NCBI RefSeq assembly: GCF_029946515.1
Contig: NZ_JARZHH010000078.1
Location: 1-52,029, forward strand
DNA: 52,029 nt
Direction of reading: 5' to 3'
DNA from: Polyangium sp. 6x1
GTDB taxonomy: Bacteria; Myxococcota_A; Polyangia; Polyangiales; Polyangiaceae
The notes beneath the pieces are model-generated. The model was not told the origin of the DNA, made no database searches, and saw only the letters and a program-made list of their open reading frames with translations. Positions 32,617-41,937 of the stretch are shown here, piece after piece (positions within the stretch are counted from its first letter, which is position 1; each line of letters begins with the position of its first letter). The position numbers were made by a program, and so were the translations under genes.

Positions 32617-34260
32617 TCAGGCGGTCTCGATTCGCGACACGAGCTCGAGCCCGAGCTCGCTCACGGCCACCTCGCGCATCCGGAACTTCTGCACCTTCCC
32701 CGTCACGGTCATGGGGAATTCGTCGACGATCTTCCAGTAGCGGGGGATCTTGAAGGTCGCGATCCTGCCTTTGCAAAACTCGACGAGCTCGGCCTCCGTC
32801 AGCGCGTCCCCCGGCTTCGGCCGGACCCAGGCCATGATCTCCTCGCCGTATTTCGTGCTCGGCACCCCGATCACCTGCGCCTCGCTCACGCGCGGGTGGA
32901 GGTGCAAATACTCCTCGATCTCGCGCGGATACACGTTCTCCCCGCCGCGGATGATCATGTCCTTGATGCGGCCGACGATGTTCACGTATCCGCCTTCGTC
33001 GATCGTCGCGAGGTCGCCGGTATGCATCCACCGGCCCGCGTCGATCGACACGCGCGTCGCCTCCTCGTCGCCCCAGTACCCGAGCATCACGCTGTAGCCG
33101 CGCGTGCAGAGCTCGCCGGATTTGCCGCGCGGAAGGACCGTGCCCGTCTTCGGCTCGACGATCTTGACCTCCACGTGCGGATGCACGCGGCCCACGGTGC
33201 CGACGCGTTTGTCCTCTGGATCGTCCATCGCGCTTTGCGTGGAGACGGGCGAGGTCTCGGTCATTCCGTAACAGATCGTGACCTCCCGCATGTGCATCTC
33301 TGCGACCACGCGCCGCATGACCTCCACGGGGCACGGCGATCCCGCCATGATCCCCGTGCGCAGCGAGCGCAGGTCGAACTCCTTGAACCGCGGGTGATCG
33401 AGCTCCGCGATGAACATCGTCGGCACGCCGTAGAGCGACGTGCACCTCTCGGCCTCGACCGTCTCCAGCACCGCGAGCGGATCGAACGCCTCGCCCGGGA
33501 TCACCATCGTCGACCCGTGCGACGTGCACGCGAGGTTGCCCATCACCATGCCGAAGCAATGGTAAAACGGCACGGGAATGCAGACCCGATCGTCCGGGCC
33601 GTAGCCGAGGGCCTCGCCCACGAAAAAACCGTTGTTCAGCACGTTGTGGTGCGAGAGCGTCGCGCCCTTGGGAAAACCCGTCGTGCCCGAGGTGTACTGG
33701 ATGTTGATCGGGTCGTCGAAGGAGAGCTCGGCCTCGCGCTCGGCGAGCGCGTCGTCGCTCACGTGCCCGCCCGCCTCCACGATCATCTTCCAGTCGTCGT
33801 CGAGGATCAGGACGAGCCTCATCTCCGCGAGGCGCGGGCGGACCTCGGCGATCATCTCCACGTAGCTCGTGGTCCGGAACCTCCGCGCCGCGAACAGCAC
33901 GGACACGCCCGATTTCCGCAATGCGTATTCGAGCTCCGCGGTCTTGTACGCGGGATTGACGTTCACGAGAATCGCGCCCACGCGCGCCGCGGCGTACTGG
34001 AGGACCACCCATTCGAATCGGTTCGGCGACCAGAGCCCCACGCGATCGCCCCGCTTCACGCCGAACGCGATGAGGCCCCGCGCGACCCGCGTCGTCGCCT
34101 CCCAGAGCTCGCCGTACGTCAAGCGCACGCCCTGCGAGCGAACTACGAGCGCCTCGCGGTCCGGATGTCGCGACACGGTGCGGCGCAGGTTTTCCCCAAT
34201 GGTTTCGCCGAGCAGCGGCGTCGCGCTCGTGCCGTGGGTGTAGGAGAGAGCGGCGGTCAT
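32617..34260 (-). CDS. AMP-dependent acyl-CoA synthetase (fatty-acid-CoA ligase)
   Basis: The 547-residue enzyme has the adenylate-forming motifs: [12 protein letters not shown] near 190 (P-loop), [41 protein letters not shown] and the catalytic Lys in TVTGKVQKF. It activates a carboxylic acid to the acyl-AMP and then acyl-CoA. Size and the ETSP motif match medium/long-chain fatty-acid synthetases of the FadD3/AcsF type. It diverges from an SDR gene across 123 bp, so both may share control in fatty-acid or lipid degradation. Start: ATG 34260. Confidence 0.93.
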   Translation of the reverse strand: MTAALSYTHGTSATPLLGETIGENLRRTVSRHPDREALVVRSQGVRLTYGELWEATTRVARGLIAFGVKRGDRVGLWSPNRFEWVVLQYAAARVGAILVNVNPAYKTAELEYALRKSGVSVLFAARRFRTTSYVEMIAEVRPRLAEMRLVLILDDDWKMIVEAGGHVSDDALAEREAELSFDDPINIQYTSGTTGFPKGATLSHHNVLNNGFFVGEALGYGPDDRVCIPVPFYHCFGMVMGNLACTSHGSTMVIPGEAFDPLAVLETVEAERCTSLYGVPTMFIAELDHPRFKEFDLRSLRTGIMAGSPCPVEVMRRVVAEMHMREVTICYGMTETSPVSTQSAMDDPEDKRVGTVGRVHPHVEVKIVEPKTGTVLPRGKSGELCTRGYSVMLGYWGDEEATRVSIDAGRWMHTGDLATIDEGGYVNIVGRIKDMIIRGGENVYPREIEEYLHLHPRVSEAQVIGVPSTKYGEEIMAWVRPKPGDALTEAELVEFCKGRIATFKIPRYWKIVDEFPMTVTGKVQKFRMREVAVSELGLELVSRIETA

Positions 34261-34383
34261 GGCGCGCCATCGTGGCACGACGCCGCGGCGCCCGGGAGAT
34301 GAAATGAACGGAGACGGACGTCCCGGGCATATCCTGAGGGTTTCGAGGATGCTCGACGGTTGACGAGGCGCACGGGGCCGCGG

Positions 34384-35184
34384 ATGATGGCTCGGGGCAC
34401 CATGCAAGGACGCATCGCAGGCAAGGTGGCGCTCGTGACGGGCGCAGGGTCGGGCATCGGGCAGGCGACGGCGGAGCTCTTCGCGGAGGAGGGCGCGCGC
34501 GTGGTCGTCACCGATATCGATGTCGCCGCGGCGGAGGCGGCGGCCACGCGCATCGCGACGCGCGGCGGCCAGGCGCTCGCCCTGGAGCTCGACGCGACGG
34601 ACGAGGCGGACTGGGAGTCGGTCATGGAGCGCGTGCTCGCGGGCTGGGGCAGGATCGATGTCCTGGTGAACAATGCGGGCGTCGCGTCGAGCAGTCCGCT
34701 CGCCGAGAGCACGCTCGCCGATTTCCGGCGGGTCGTCTCGGTGAACCTCGACAGCGTCTTTCTGGGCACGCAGCGGGGGCTGCGGGTGATGCGCGGCGGG
34801 GGCGGGGGCAGCATCGTCAACGTGGCGAGCGCCTCGGGCAAAAAAGCGGTCGCGGGCGCGGGCGCGTATTGCGCGAGCAAGGCCGCCGTGGTGATGCTGA
34901 CGAAGGTGGCGGCGCTCGAAGGGGCGCCGCACCGGATCCGGGTGAACGCCGTGCTGCCCGGGGGCGTGGAGACGCCGATGTGGGAGAAGCAGCCGTTTTT
35001 CCAGGCGCTCGTGAAAGAGCTCGGCGACGTGCGGGATGCCTACGCAGCGGTCGCGAAGACCTCGCCGTTCGAGCGCTTCGCGACGCCGCGGGAGGTGGCG
35101 GCGTCCATTTTGATGTGCGCTTCGGACGAGAGCTCGTACGTGACGGGCGCCGAGATCGTGGTCGACGGCGGGTATACGGCCTGA
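34384..35184 (+). CDS. SDR family oxidoreductase (FabG-like)
   Basis: About 266 residues. [18 protein letters not shown] is the cofactor loop, [10 protein letters not shown] the structural motif, NVASASGK carries the catalytic Ser and GAYCASKAA the Tyr-x-x-x-Lys. The C-terminus, [17 protein letters not shown], is typical of FabG/3-hydroxyacyl dehydrogenases. Paired divergently with an acyl-CoA synthetase, it may act on a 3-hydroxyacyl or similar substrate. Several starts are possible (34360, 34384, 34387, 34402). ATG 34402 is nearest the conserved domain, and none has a strong ribosome-binding site. Confidence 0.9.
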   Translation: MMARGTMQGRIAGKVALVTGAGSGIGQATAELFAEEGARVVVTDIDVAAAEAAATRIATRGGQALALELDATDEADWESVMERVLAGWGRIDVLVNNAGVASSSPLAESTLADFRRVVSVNLDSVFLGTQRGLRVMRGGGGGSIVNVASASGKKAVAGAGAYCASKAAVVMLTKVAALEGAPHRIRVNAVLPGGVETPMWEKQPFFQALVKELGDVRDAYAAVAKTSPFERFATPREVAASILMCASDESSYVTGAEIVVDGGYTA

Positions 35185-35203
35185 TCGGGGCGCGGCGCGG
35201 AAT

Positions 35204-36667
35204 TCAGGGTTTGATCCGGAGCACCCGCAGCTTGGCGCCCTTGTCGTCCTCCAGGCGCAAACCCACGGCGATCTCGCTCCCGAAGGCCCGCACGTCCACG
35301 AGGCGCGCTTCCCCCCGGAAGTCCACGTTGTAGTTGAACGCCGAGACGCGATCGATCGGGAGCGTCAGCACCTTCTCGACCTGGCTCGCGCCGGGCGCGA
35401 CGCGCGCCAGCACGAGCTCGCTTTTCGTCTTGACGTCCGTCGGCGGGCCATCGTCGCAAAAACAAAGGTTCCCCTCGAAGCACGTCTCCGCGTACACGTG
35501 CACGTAATCGAGGGAATGCACGACCCACGCGAGCCACGCGGCCCCGTCCTGCGTGCGTGTCACGGCAAACGCCTCGTGCTCGATCCCCGTCGCCGTCTCG
35601 TGACAATCGGGCGCGCACGGGGGGTTGCCGGGGAGCTCGCTCGCGGGCGGACAAACGTACGACGGGACGGCCGTCTCCGGCACGAGGATCTCGCCGAACG
35701 AGTCGCCGTCCGGCCACACGACGCGCAGCCCCTCGTCGTGCTGGAGGACGGCGACGATCGGCGGCGCGGCCGGATCGAGGGCCATGGGCGAGCCGTGCGT
35801 CACCCGGTAGGGCAATGGATTGCCGAGCCCGTTCGGATCGTAGGGCTTCGGCGTGCCGAGGTCCTTCGGCGGATCCCCGTATTGCAGCGCGATACCTGCG
35901 TCCGTGACGTGTCGTCCGATCCAGACGGGCGCGCCCGACGCGTCCAGCGTGAATCGATCCCTCGTGCCGACGTTCGACTCCGACCACATGCCGTTCGGGG
36001 GCGATGTCCAGAGAGAGTTGTCCTTGGACAGCGGCGCGTTCTCGTTCCACACGTGGCGCACGCCGCTCGCATTCACCTCGAAATCGAGGGGGGAAAGGGT
36101 TCCGACCTCACGCGTCGTGATGGCCTCCATCGTGAAACCCACGCCCGGCGTTCGCACGAGCATGAGGCTCTCCGCATTCGGACCGCCGACCCTCTGGTCG
36201 GCGACGGCGAGCACCGCGCCGTCCGTGTCCTGCGCGAGCAGCAGGGGCGCGTGCCCGATGAACTTTAGCGGGAACCCGTCGACCGGGCGCCCGCCGTCCG
36301 CGCGGATCTCGAAGAAATGCGTGGCCATGACGCTGGACGTGGCGAGGTACGTCCCCGCGGGCGCCGGGACGACGCGGATTCCGGCCGAGCCGAGCAACAT
36401 GCCTTCCGTGCAACGCACCTCGACATCGGCGACGATCGGGCAGCTCGCGCCGGGGCAAGCGTCCTCGTGCGAGGCGACCTCGAACGAGCAGGTCACGGGT
36501 CCGGCGCCCTGACCGCCCTCGCCGCCCTGGCCGCCAGGTCCACCCGACGCGCCGGCGCCGCCGGATCCAGCCACCACACGCCCCTCGACCGAATCGTCGC
36601 ACCCCCCGGCGACACACAAAAGCGCAATCGACAATCCGCCGACAAACAGCGCATACGCTCGCATCAT
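35204..36667 (-). CDS. Lipoprotein of a tandem paralogous pair, unknown family (copy 2)
   Basis: The 487-residue protein has a lipoprotein signal ([18 protein letters not shown]) and a Gly/Ala spacer. A Cys-framed N-terminal block CSFEVASH...[16 protein letters not shown] follows, then a mostly beta region with repeating AVLAVADQ / HVWNEN / VWIGRH elements that suggest a beta-propeller. A second Cys-rich block contains [29 protein letters not shown] and CFEGNLCFC, and the end is [18 protein letters not shown]. It aligns along its whole length with the gene at 36699-38144, 31 bp upstream. I do not recognise a named family. It is presumably exposed at the outer membrane. Confidence 0.8.
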   Translation of the reverse strand: MMRAYALFVGGLSIALLCVAGGCDDSVEGRVVAGSGGAGASGGPGGQGGEGGQGAGPVTCSFEVASHEDACPGASCPIVADVEVRCTEGMLLGSAGIRVVPAPAGTYLATSSVMATHFFEIRADGGRPVDGFPLKFIGHAPLLLAQDTDGAVLAVADQRVGGPNAESLMLVRTPGVGFTMEAITTREVGTLSPLDFEVNASGVRHVWNENAPLSKDNSLWTSPPNGMWSESNVGTRDRFTLDASGAPVWIGRHVTDAGIALQYGDPPKDLGTPKPYDPNGLGNPLPYRVTHGSPMALDPAAPPIVAVLQHDEGLRVVWPDGDSFGEILVPETAVPSYVCPPASELPGNPPCAPDCHETATGIEHEAFAVTRTQDGAAWLAWVVHSLDYVHVYAETCFEGNLCFCDDGPPTDVKTKSELVLARVAPGASQVEKVLTLPIDRVSAFNYNVDFRGEARLVDVRAFGSEIAVGLRLEDDKGAKLRVLRIKP

Positions 36668-36698
36668 GCCAAGTTACCTCCCAGGAAAAGGAGCGTCC

Positions 36699-38144
36699 TC
36701 AGGGCGTGTTCAGGATTCGCAGCACGCGCACCTTGATCCCCGTTTCGTCTTCGAGCCGCACGCCCACGGCGACCGTGTCGCCGAACGCCCGCATGTCGAG
36801 GAGCCGCACGTCCGTCCACAGGTCCGAGTAGAGGTTGTAGGTCGACGGCGTGTCGATCGGAAGCGTGATCAGGGGATCGACGAGGACCTGTCCGGTCTGG
36901 TATCGCGCTATCACGAGCTCGTTCGTCGTCTTCACGTCCTCGGCCACGCCGCCGCAGATGCACATCGTCTCGTCGTCGAAGCATTGCTTCTGGTAGACGC
37001 GCGTGTAATCGAGGTGGCTCACGATCCAGGCGAGCCAGACCGTGCCGTCCGCGGTCCGCGTGACCGCGAAGGCCCCATTCTCGATGCCGGTCGCGGTCTC
37101 GTGGCAAGGGGCCGGGCAGGTCCCGTTCTGCGGATCGTAATCGGTGCTGACAGGACAAACATAAAACGGGACGTTCGTGTCCGCGACCTCGATCTCGTCG
37201 GACGCCTGGCCCGAGGGCCACACCACGTGCAGGCCGATGTCGTGCTGAATGACGGCGACGAACGGTACGACGGCCCCGCCAAGCACGCTCGCAGGGGCCT
37301 GCGTCACGCGGTATTTCGCGGCCGGCGAGGATACGGAGAGGCCGCTCAGCACGTCCGGCGGATCGCCGTACGCGAGATCGTAAAAGGAGCCGTTGGGGAT
37401 GAACCCGAGCGAGACGGGCGCGCCCGAGGCGTCGATCGTGAATCGACTCCCGTCGCCGACGATCTGCGCGGCCGCGGAGGAGAAGCTCCCGTCCACGGAG
37501 CGCGTCGCGACCGAGATCCCGCTCGGCGGCTCACTCGCGTACCACACGTGCGCGGCGCCCGCCGGATCGATCTCGAAATCGTAGACCGGCACGTAACGAT
37601 CGTCCCTGTCGGCGACCATCTCCTTGACGAACCCGCTCCCCTCCGGCCGCACGAGCGCGAGGCCGTTCGGGTATCCGACCGGCGACGTGCTCCCGTCGAT
37701 CGTCGTCTCGTCGCCGACGGCATACACCTCGCCGGTCGGCCCCTGCGCGAGCACCATCGCGCTTGCGTCGAGCCGCATCGGGAATGCGTCGAAGCGGCTG
37801 CCTCCCGAGGGCGTGATCTCGAAGAGATAGGTCCCTTCGTGGCTCGACGTGCCGAGGAACGTGCCCGTAGGCCCCGGCGCGACGCGCACGCCGGCCGCGC
37901 CGAATTCGCGCTCGGTGCAGCGCACCTCCACGTCGGCCGTGATCGGGCAGCTCCCGGCGGGGCATCCCACGTCGTGCGAGGCCACCTCGAACGAGCACGT
38001 GATGGGATCGCCGCCGGATCCGCCGCCTCCGCCGCTCCCTCCCCCGCCCGCGCCGTCAGGATCGTCCGGCCCGCCGCAGCCTGCCGCGACGTGCACGACG
38101 CCGACCAAGATGGCCCCGACGAACCCTCCGCGCAATGCCCTCAT
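36699..38144 (-). CDS. Lipoprotein of a tandem paralogous pair, unknown family (copy 1)
   Basis: The 481-residue protein shares the whole architecture of its downstream paralogue. It has a signal ending in GVVHVAAGC, a Gly-run spacer, [19 protein letters not shown], a beta-rich middle (HVWYASEPPSG, GDPPDVLSG), [43 protein letters not shown] and the C-terminal VGVRLEDETGIKVRVLRI. Conserved Cys positions imply the same disulfide framework. The pair is likely a gene duplication that has diverged strongly, since gaps and loops differ. The genes are 31 bp apart and probably co-transcribed. Function unknown. Confidence 0.8.
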   Translation of the reverse strand: MRALRGGFVGAILVGVVHVAAGCGGPDDPDGAGGGGSGGGGGSGGDPITCSFEVASHDVGCPAGSCPITADVEVRCTEREFGAAGVRVAPGPTGTFLGTSSHEGTYLFEITPSGGSRFDAFPMRLDASAMVLAQGPTGEVYAVGDETTIDGSTSPVGYPNGLALVRPEGSGFVKEMVADRDDRYVPVYDFEIDPAGAAHVWYASEPPSGISVATRSVDGSFSSAAAQIVGDGSRFTIDASGAPVSLGFIPNGSFYDLAYGDPPDVLSGLSVSSPAAKYRVTQAPASVLGGAVVPFVAVIQHDIGLHVVWPSGQASDEIEVADTNVPFYVCPVSTDYDPQNGTCPAPCHETATGIENGAFAVTRTADGTVWLAWIVSHLDYTRVYQKQCFDDETMCICGGVAEDVKTTNELVIARYQTGQVLVDPLITLPIDTPSTYNLYSDLWTDVRLLDMRAFGDTVAVGVRLEDETGIKVRVLRILNTP

Positions 38145-38218
38145 GACGCATCACCTCGCCTGAAAAGGAAGGCGCGTACGGCATCAGAATGGCAGCCGCG
38201 TGTCAAGCCCCGTCGGGC

Positions 38219-38821
38219 TCAGCGCTCGTGGAGGGCCTCGAAGAGCATTTCGAGCATACGGTACGTCAATCCCCACACGATTCGCTCCTCGACGTCGAAG
38301 GCCGGCATGTCGAGCACGTTTCCCTCGTGATGATAGGCATACCGCGCCGCGACCTGGCCGCGCGCCATCGGGCCGATCGGAGCCCATACCACCTCGGCCA
38401 CCTCGGCGCTCAACGAAAACGGCGGCGGATCACGCTCGTCGAGGGCGAACACGAACGGCGTGATGGTCATTCCGACGCGCCGCGCCCGCGCCACGGCGGG
38501 GATGTCCGCGAGCCGCGCCAAAAAGCGGCCGTGCTGGGCGAGATCGAGCCCGATTTCCTCCTCCGTCTCGCGCAAGGCCGTGTAATAGAGGCTCGGATCC
38601 GCCGGCTCCCGTCGCCCCCCCGGAAACGCCATCTGCCCCGACCACGGATCTCCCTGGCGCTCGGAGCGGCGAATCAGGAGGACCTCGGCTTCATGCCCGT
38701 CCCGCGGCGCGCGCAGGATCGCCGCGACGGCCGCTTGTCGCTCCGTCGTGGCGGCCTCGGACACGAGATCGAGGACGGCAAGACGAGCGGCGATGGCGGC
38801 GAGATCGTACGAGGTGGACAC
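38219..38821 (-). CDS. Nudix hydrolase, CoA-pyrophosphatase-like
   Basis: The 200-residue enzyme has a complete Nudix box spread over GGRREPADPSL...ALRETEEEIGL (GX5EX7REUXEEXGU). The preceding LLIRRSERQGDPWSGQMAFPGG matches the NudL/CoAse subgroup, which hydrolyses coenzyme A and its derivatives to 3',5'-ADP and 4'-phosphopantetheine. Cytoplasmic, no signal. Start: ATG 38821. It lies 74 bp upstream of the paralogous lipoproteins on the same strand, but there is no obvious functional tie. Confidence 0.9.
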   Translation of the reverse strand: MSTSYDLAAIAARLAVLDLVSEAATTERQAAVAAILRAPRDGHEAEVLLIRRSERQGDPWSGQMAFPGGRREPADPSLYYTALRETEEEIGLDLAQHGRFLARLADIPAVARARRVGMTITPFVFALDERDPPPFSLSAEVAEVVWAPIGPMARGQVAARYAYHHEGNVLDMPAFDVEERIVWGLTYRMLEMLFEALHER

Positions 38822-38918
38822 GGCGCTTCCCTCCCAGGGCTAGCGGCGCGCGCGGGTGGCGTCAAGGGAGGGGGCGGGACGCTTCGAGCCCCCGTTTGCC
38901 CTCGGGAAAACACGTTTT

Positions 38919-40139
38919 CTATCCCCGCGGCGCCTCCCCGAGAATCGCGAGGTTTCTCGGCGTCGCCTCCGCCTCGAACACCTCCGCGACCCGCGCCGTA
39001 TACCCTCGCTCTTCGAGCGCCGCCGCGCGGTCGAGCACGACCGCGATCTCGAGCGGTCGCGCGAGCATCGCGCGCGGCAGCGTCCATCGGCGGATCCGGC
39101 CGAACTCGCTCGCCCCTTGCGCCTCGTGCTCCCGGATCTCCGCCTCGGTCGCCGGCGCGAGCCCGCGGAGCGCGAGCGCCCGCGCCGCGAGCGCGGCGAG
39201 CCCTTCGCGCGCCCGCCGCCGGTTGATGCCTCGCATCTCCTCGCCCGGCGCGATCGCGACGCCCCGCGCCCGCAAGAGCCGACCGAGCGCGTGCCGGTGT
39301 TCCCGCGCGGAGAGCATCTCCGCGAGGTCCGCCTCCACGCCCACGAGCCGCGTCGTCAGGTTCGAAAGCCCGAGCGCCTCGCGCGGGAGCACGAGCCCCG
39401 CCGCCCGCGCCGCGGCCGAGAGCGGCTCGCGCGCCGGCCCATCGATCTTTTGCAGACAACACGACACGAGCGCCACGTCGCACGGCGCCCTCGATGCTTC
39501 GAGCACCAACCGATCGCCGAGCGAGCCACACGCGTGCAGCCCCACCGCGAGATCGTCGGGCGAGAGCACGATCGGATCGCGGAGCGCGTCGAGCACGACG
39601 AACCGCGCGCGCGTGCCTCGACCGAGCAGCGAAGCCGCCTCCACGCGCCGCGGCTCGCGCTCGATCCCCACCGCGTCGCGGTCGAACATCTCGGCCGCGA
39701 GGCGCGTGAAGTGCCCTCGCCCCGCGCCGATGTCCACGATTCGACGCGCCCTCCGCGCCATGGGCTCGACCGCGTCGAGCAGCGCTTCGAGCTGCCGCGT
39801 CTTGCGCTCCGAGACCGAACGGGGCCGATCGAGCCGCGTCCCCGGCGTCGCGGCGAGCCGCTCGGGCAGCGCCGACACGTCGAGCGCCGCGCGCCCGAGC
39901 TCCACGAGCGACGGCGGCGCCCCCGCGAGCGCGGGCAAGCGCGCCGCGAGCCCCTCGGCCTCGCAGCGGGCGAGCTCGTCGTCGGAGAGAGCGCCGAGAA
40001 ACGCCGTGTAGCCACGCACCTCGCAAAAGTCGGGCGGCTCCCTGGATTCCGGCCTCCCGCGCAGGATGTCGAGCGCCGGCACGACGAGCGCGAGCGCCCG
40101 CGCGAGGCTCTCCGAGACGAACCGGGGCGCCGCTTCCAT
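38919..40139 (-). CDS. SAM-dependent methyltransferase, METTL25/RRNAD1-like
   Basis: The 406-residue protein has a class I methyltransferase core: RRIVDIGAGRGHFTRLAAE (SAM loop), AVGIEREPRRVEAA (acidic end of strand 2), then VGLHACGSLGD and ALVSCCLQK. The HACG/SCC arrangement is typical of the Methyltransf_32 group that includes eukaryotic METTL25 and RRNAD1. The N-terminal 120 residues are helical and include SERKTRQLEAL just before the core. The substrate is unknown. The gene is divergent from a Ser/Thr kinase, 106 bp away. Confidence 0.8.
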   Translation of the reverse strand: MEAAPRFVSESLARALALVVPALDILRGRPESREPPDFCEVRGYTAFLGALSDDELARCEAEGLAARLPALAGAPPSLVELGRAALDVSALPERLAATPGTRLDRPRSVSERKTRQLEALLDAVEPMARRARRIVDIGAGRGHFTRLAAEMFDRDAVGIEREPRRVEAASLLGRGTRARFVVLDALRDPIVLSPDDLAVGLHACGSLGDRLVLEASRAPCDVALVSCCLQKIDGPAREPLSAAARAAGLVLPREALGLSNLTTRLVGVEADLAEMLSAREHRHALGRLLRARGVAIAPGEEMRGINRRRAREGLAALAARALALRGLAPATEAEIREHEAQGASEFGRIRRWTLPRAMLARPLEIAVVLDRAAALEERGYTARVAEVFEAEATPRNLAILGEAPRG

Positions 40140-40245
40140 GCCGGCGAAGCGAACGTCCCCACATGCCTCCTGTCAAGGTGTACGTTTCGTGCCTTCGGGC
40201 TTCTACTCGCGCCCCGGCGTGGTGTAGGCTGCCGCCGAGCGCCGC

Positions 40246-41937
40246 ATGGCCACCTGTCCTACTTGCCTTGCCACCTACTCGGGCGACCTCGCCGCCTGCC
40301 CCTCCGACGGCACGACTCTCGTTCCGGACGACGCGGTGTCTGGCGCTGGGGGCTCCGCTTGGGCAGGCCAAGCTTCGCCCCCAGACCCCCAGGCCGCAGC
40401 GCTCGAGCTCGAGCCCGGCCGGGCCGTCGGGGAATACCGCATCGAGCGCAAGATCGGCGAGGGCGGGTTCGGCGCGGTGTACGCCGCGGTCCACCCGGTC
40501 ATCGGCAAATCCGCGGCGATCAAGGTCCTGAACCCGCAATACTCGCACAACCCGGTGATGGTCTCGCGGTTCGTCGCCGAGGCCCGCGCGGTCAACCAGA
40601 TCCGCCACCGCGGCATCATCGACATCTTCTCGTTCGGCAAGCTCGAAGACGGGCGGCAGTATTACATCATGGAGCTGCTCGAGGGCATGACCCTCGAAGC
40701 ATACCTGCGCGAACGCGGCCGGCTCCGCCCCTCCGAGGCATTGCCCATCCTGCGGCAGATCGCCCGCGCCCTCGACGCCGCGCACGCGGCCGGCATCGCG
40801 CACCGCGATCTCAAGCCGGAGAACGTCTACCTGGTCTTCGACGAGGACCGCTCGGTCTTCCCGAAGCTGCTCGATTTCGGCATCGCCAAGCTCCTCGGCG
40901 AATCGCAGAGCCACAAGACGCGCACCGGCACGCCCATGGGCACGCCGCTCTACATGTCGCCCGAGCAATGCCGCGGCAAGCAGGTCGATCACCGGACGGA
41001 CATCTATTCGTTCGGCGTGATGACCCACGCCGTGCTCACGGGCCAGCCGCCGTTCCTCGGCGACGACGTGATGGACGTGCTCATGCAGCAGGTCCAGTCG
41101 CCCCCGCCGGCGATGTCGTCGGTTTGTCCGGACCTCGGATCGGCCCTCGACGCGCCCGTGCTCCGGATGCTCGCGAAGGATCCGGCCGAGCGCCCGGCCT
41201 CGGTGACGGCCGCGATCGACGCGGTCGTGGACGCCGCGCGCGCGGCCGGGATCGAGGTGCCCTCCGTCGCCACGCGCTCCAGCGAAAAACTCCCGCGCGT
41301 CGACACGCCGGCGGGCCTGACGCCCGCGCAGCAAGCCGTCTTCGGGCAGGCGACGACGATGATGCAGCCGGACGCGGCGCCGGCAACGACGAGCTCTCCC
41401 TCGGGCGAACAGCCGAAGGCCACGCTCCGGTCGACGCCGGACGCCATGCCGAGCCGCCGCTCGAGCGTCCTCTTCGTCGCCCTCGGCGCGGCCCTCTTCG
41501 TCGCGGGGATCGTCGTGGCGACGCTTTATGCCTCGCGGGGCGGGCCGGACGCCGTGGCCGCGCACCCGCCGCCTCCGCCGCCGACGCCGACGCTCCCCGC
41601 GCTCGCTCCGGAGAAAACGGCCGCGCCCGAGCCCACGGTCGTGCCGGACGAGACGCTCGAAATCGAGCTCCGTGTGCAAGCGACGCCGGAGAACGTCGAG
41701 GTGCACCTCGGCGAGCGCAAGCTCGGCGTCGCGCCCGGCCCCCTCAAGATCCCGCGTGGGGATGCGCCGGTCGAGCTCACCTTCTCGGCGAAGGGCCATC
41801 AATCGAAAACGGTCTCCGTCGAGCCCAATCACAGCATCCTGATCCCGATCACGCTGGAGAAGGAAAAAGCGACCTCCCAGCCGCGGACGAGCGGGACGGC
41901 GAAGACGGTGAAGAATCGTGGGGAACTCGAGTACTAG
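40246..41937 (+). CDS. Ser/Thr protein kinase with N-terminal zinc ribbon and C-terminal PEGA-like domain
   Basis: The 563-residue protein begins with a zinc-ribbon-like motif, CPTCLATYSGDLAACPSDG. A Hanks-type kinase follows (about 62-325): IGEGGFGAVYAAV, AAIKVL, AHRDLKPENVYL, LDFGIAKLLGE, GTPLYMSPEQCRG. After a linker there is one transmembrane helix near 405-428. The extracytoplasmic part, Pro-rich, ends in a PEGA-like domain (LRVQATPENVEVHLGERKLG... VELTFSAKGHQSKTV). It is the first gene of a three-gene unit; the next gene starts inside its last 20 bases, in another frame. All kinase residues are present, so it should be active. Confidence 0.92.
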   Translation: MATCPTCLATYSGDLAACPSDGTTLVPDDAVSGAGGSAWAGQASPPDPQAAALELEPGRAVGEYRIERKIGEGGFGAVYAAVHPVIGKSAAIKVLNPQYSHNPVMVSRFVAEARAVNQIRHRGIIDIFSFGKLEDGRQYYIMELLEGMTLEAYLRERGRLRPSEALPILRQIARALDAAHAAGIAHRDLKPENVYLVFDEDRSVFPKLLDFGIAKLLGESQSHKTRTGTPMGTPLYMSPEQCRGKQVDHRTDIYSFGVMTHAVLTGQPPFLGDDVMDVLMQQVQSPPPAMSSVCPDLGSALDAPVLRMLAKDPAERPASVTAAIDAVVDAARAAGIEVPSVATRSSEKLPRVDTPAGLTPAQQAVFGQATTMMQPDAAPATTSSPSGEQPKATLRSTPDAMPSRRSSVLFVALGAALFVAGIVVATLYASRGGPDAVAAHPPPPPPTPTLPALAPEKTAAPEPTVVPDETLEIELRVQATPENVEVHLGERKLGVAPGPLKIPRGDAPVELTFSAKGHQSKTVSVEPNHSILIPITLEKEKATSQPRTSGTAKTVKNRGELEY

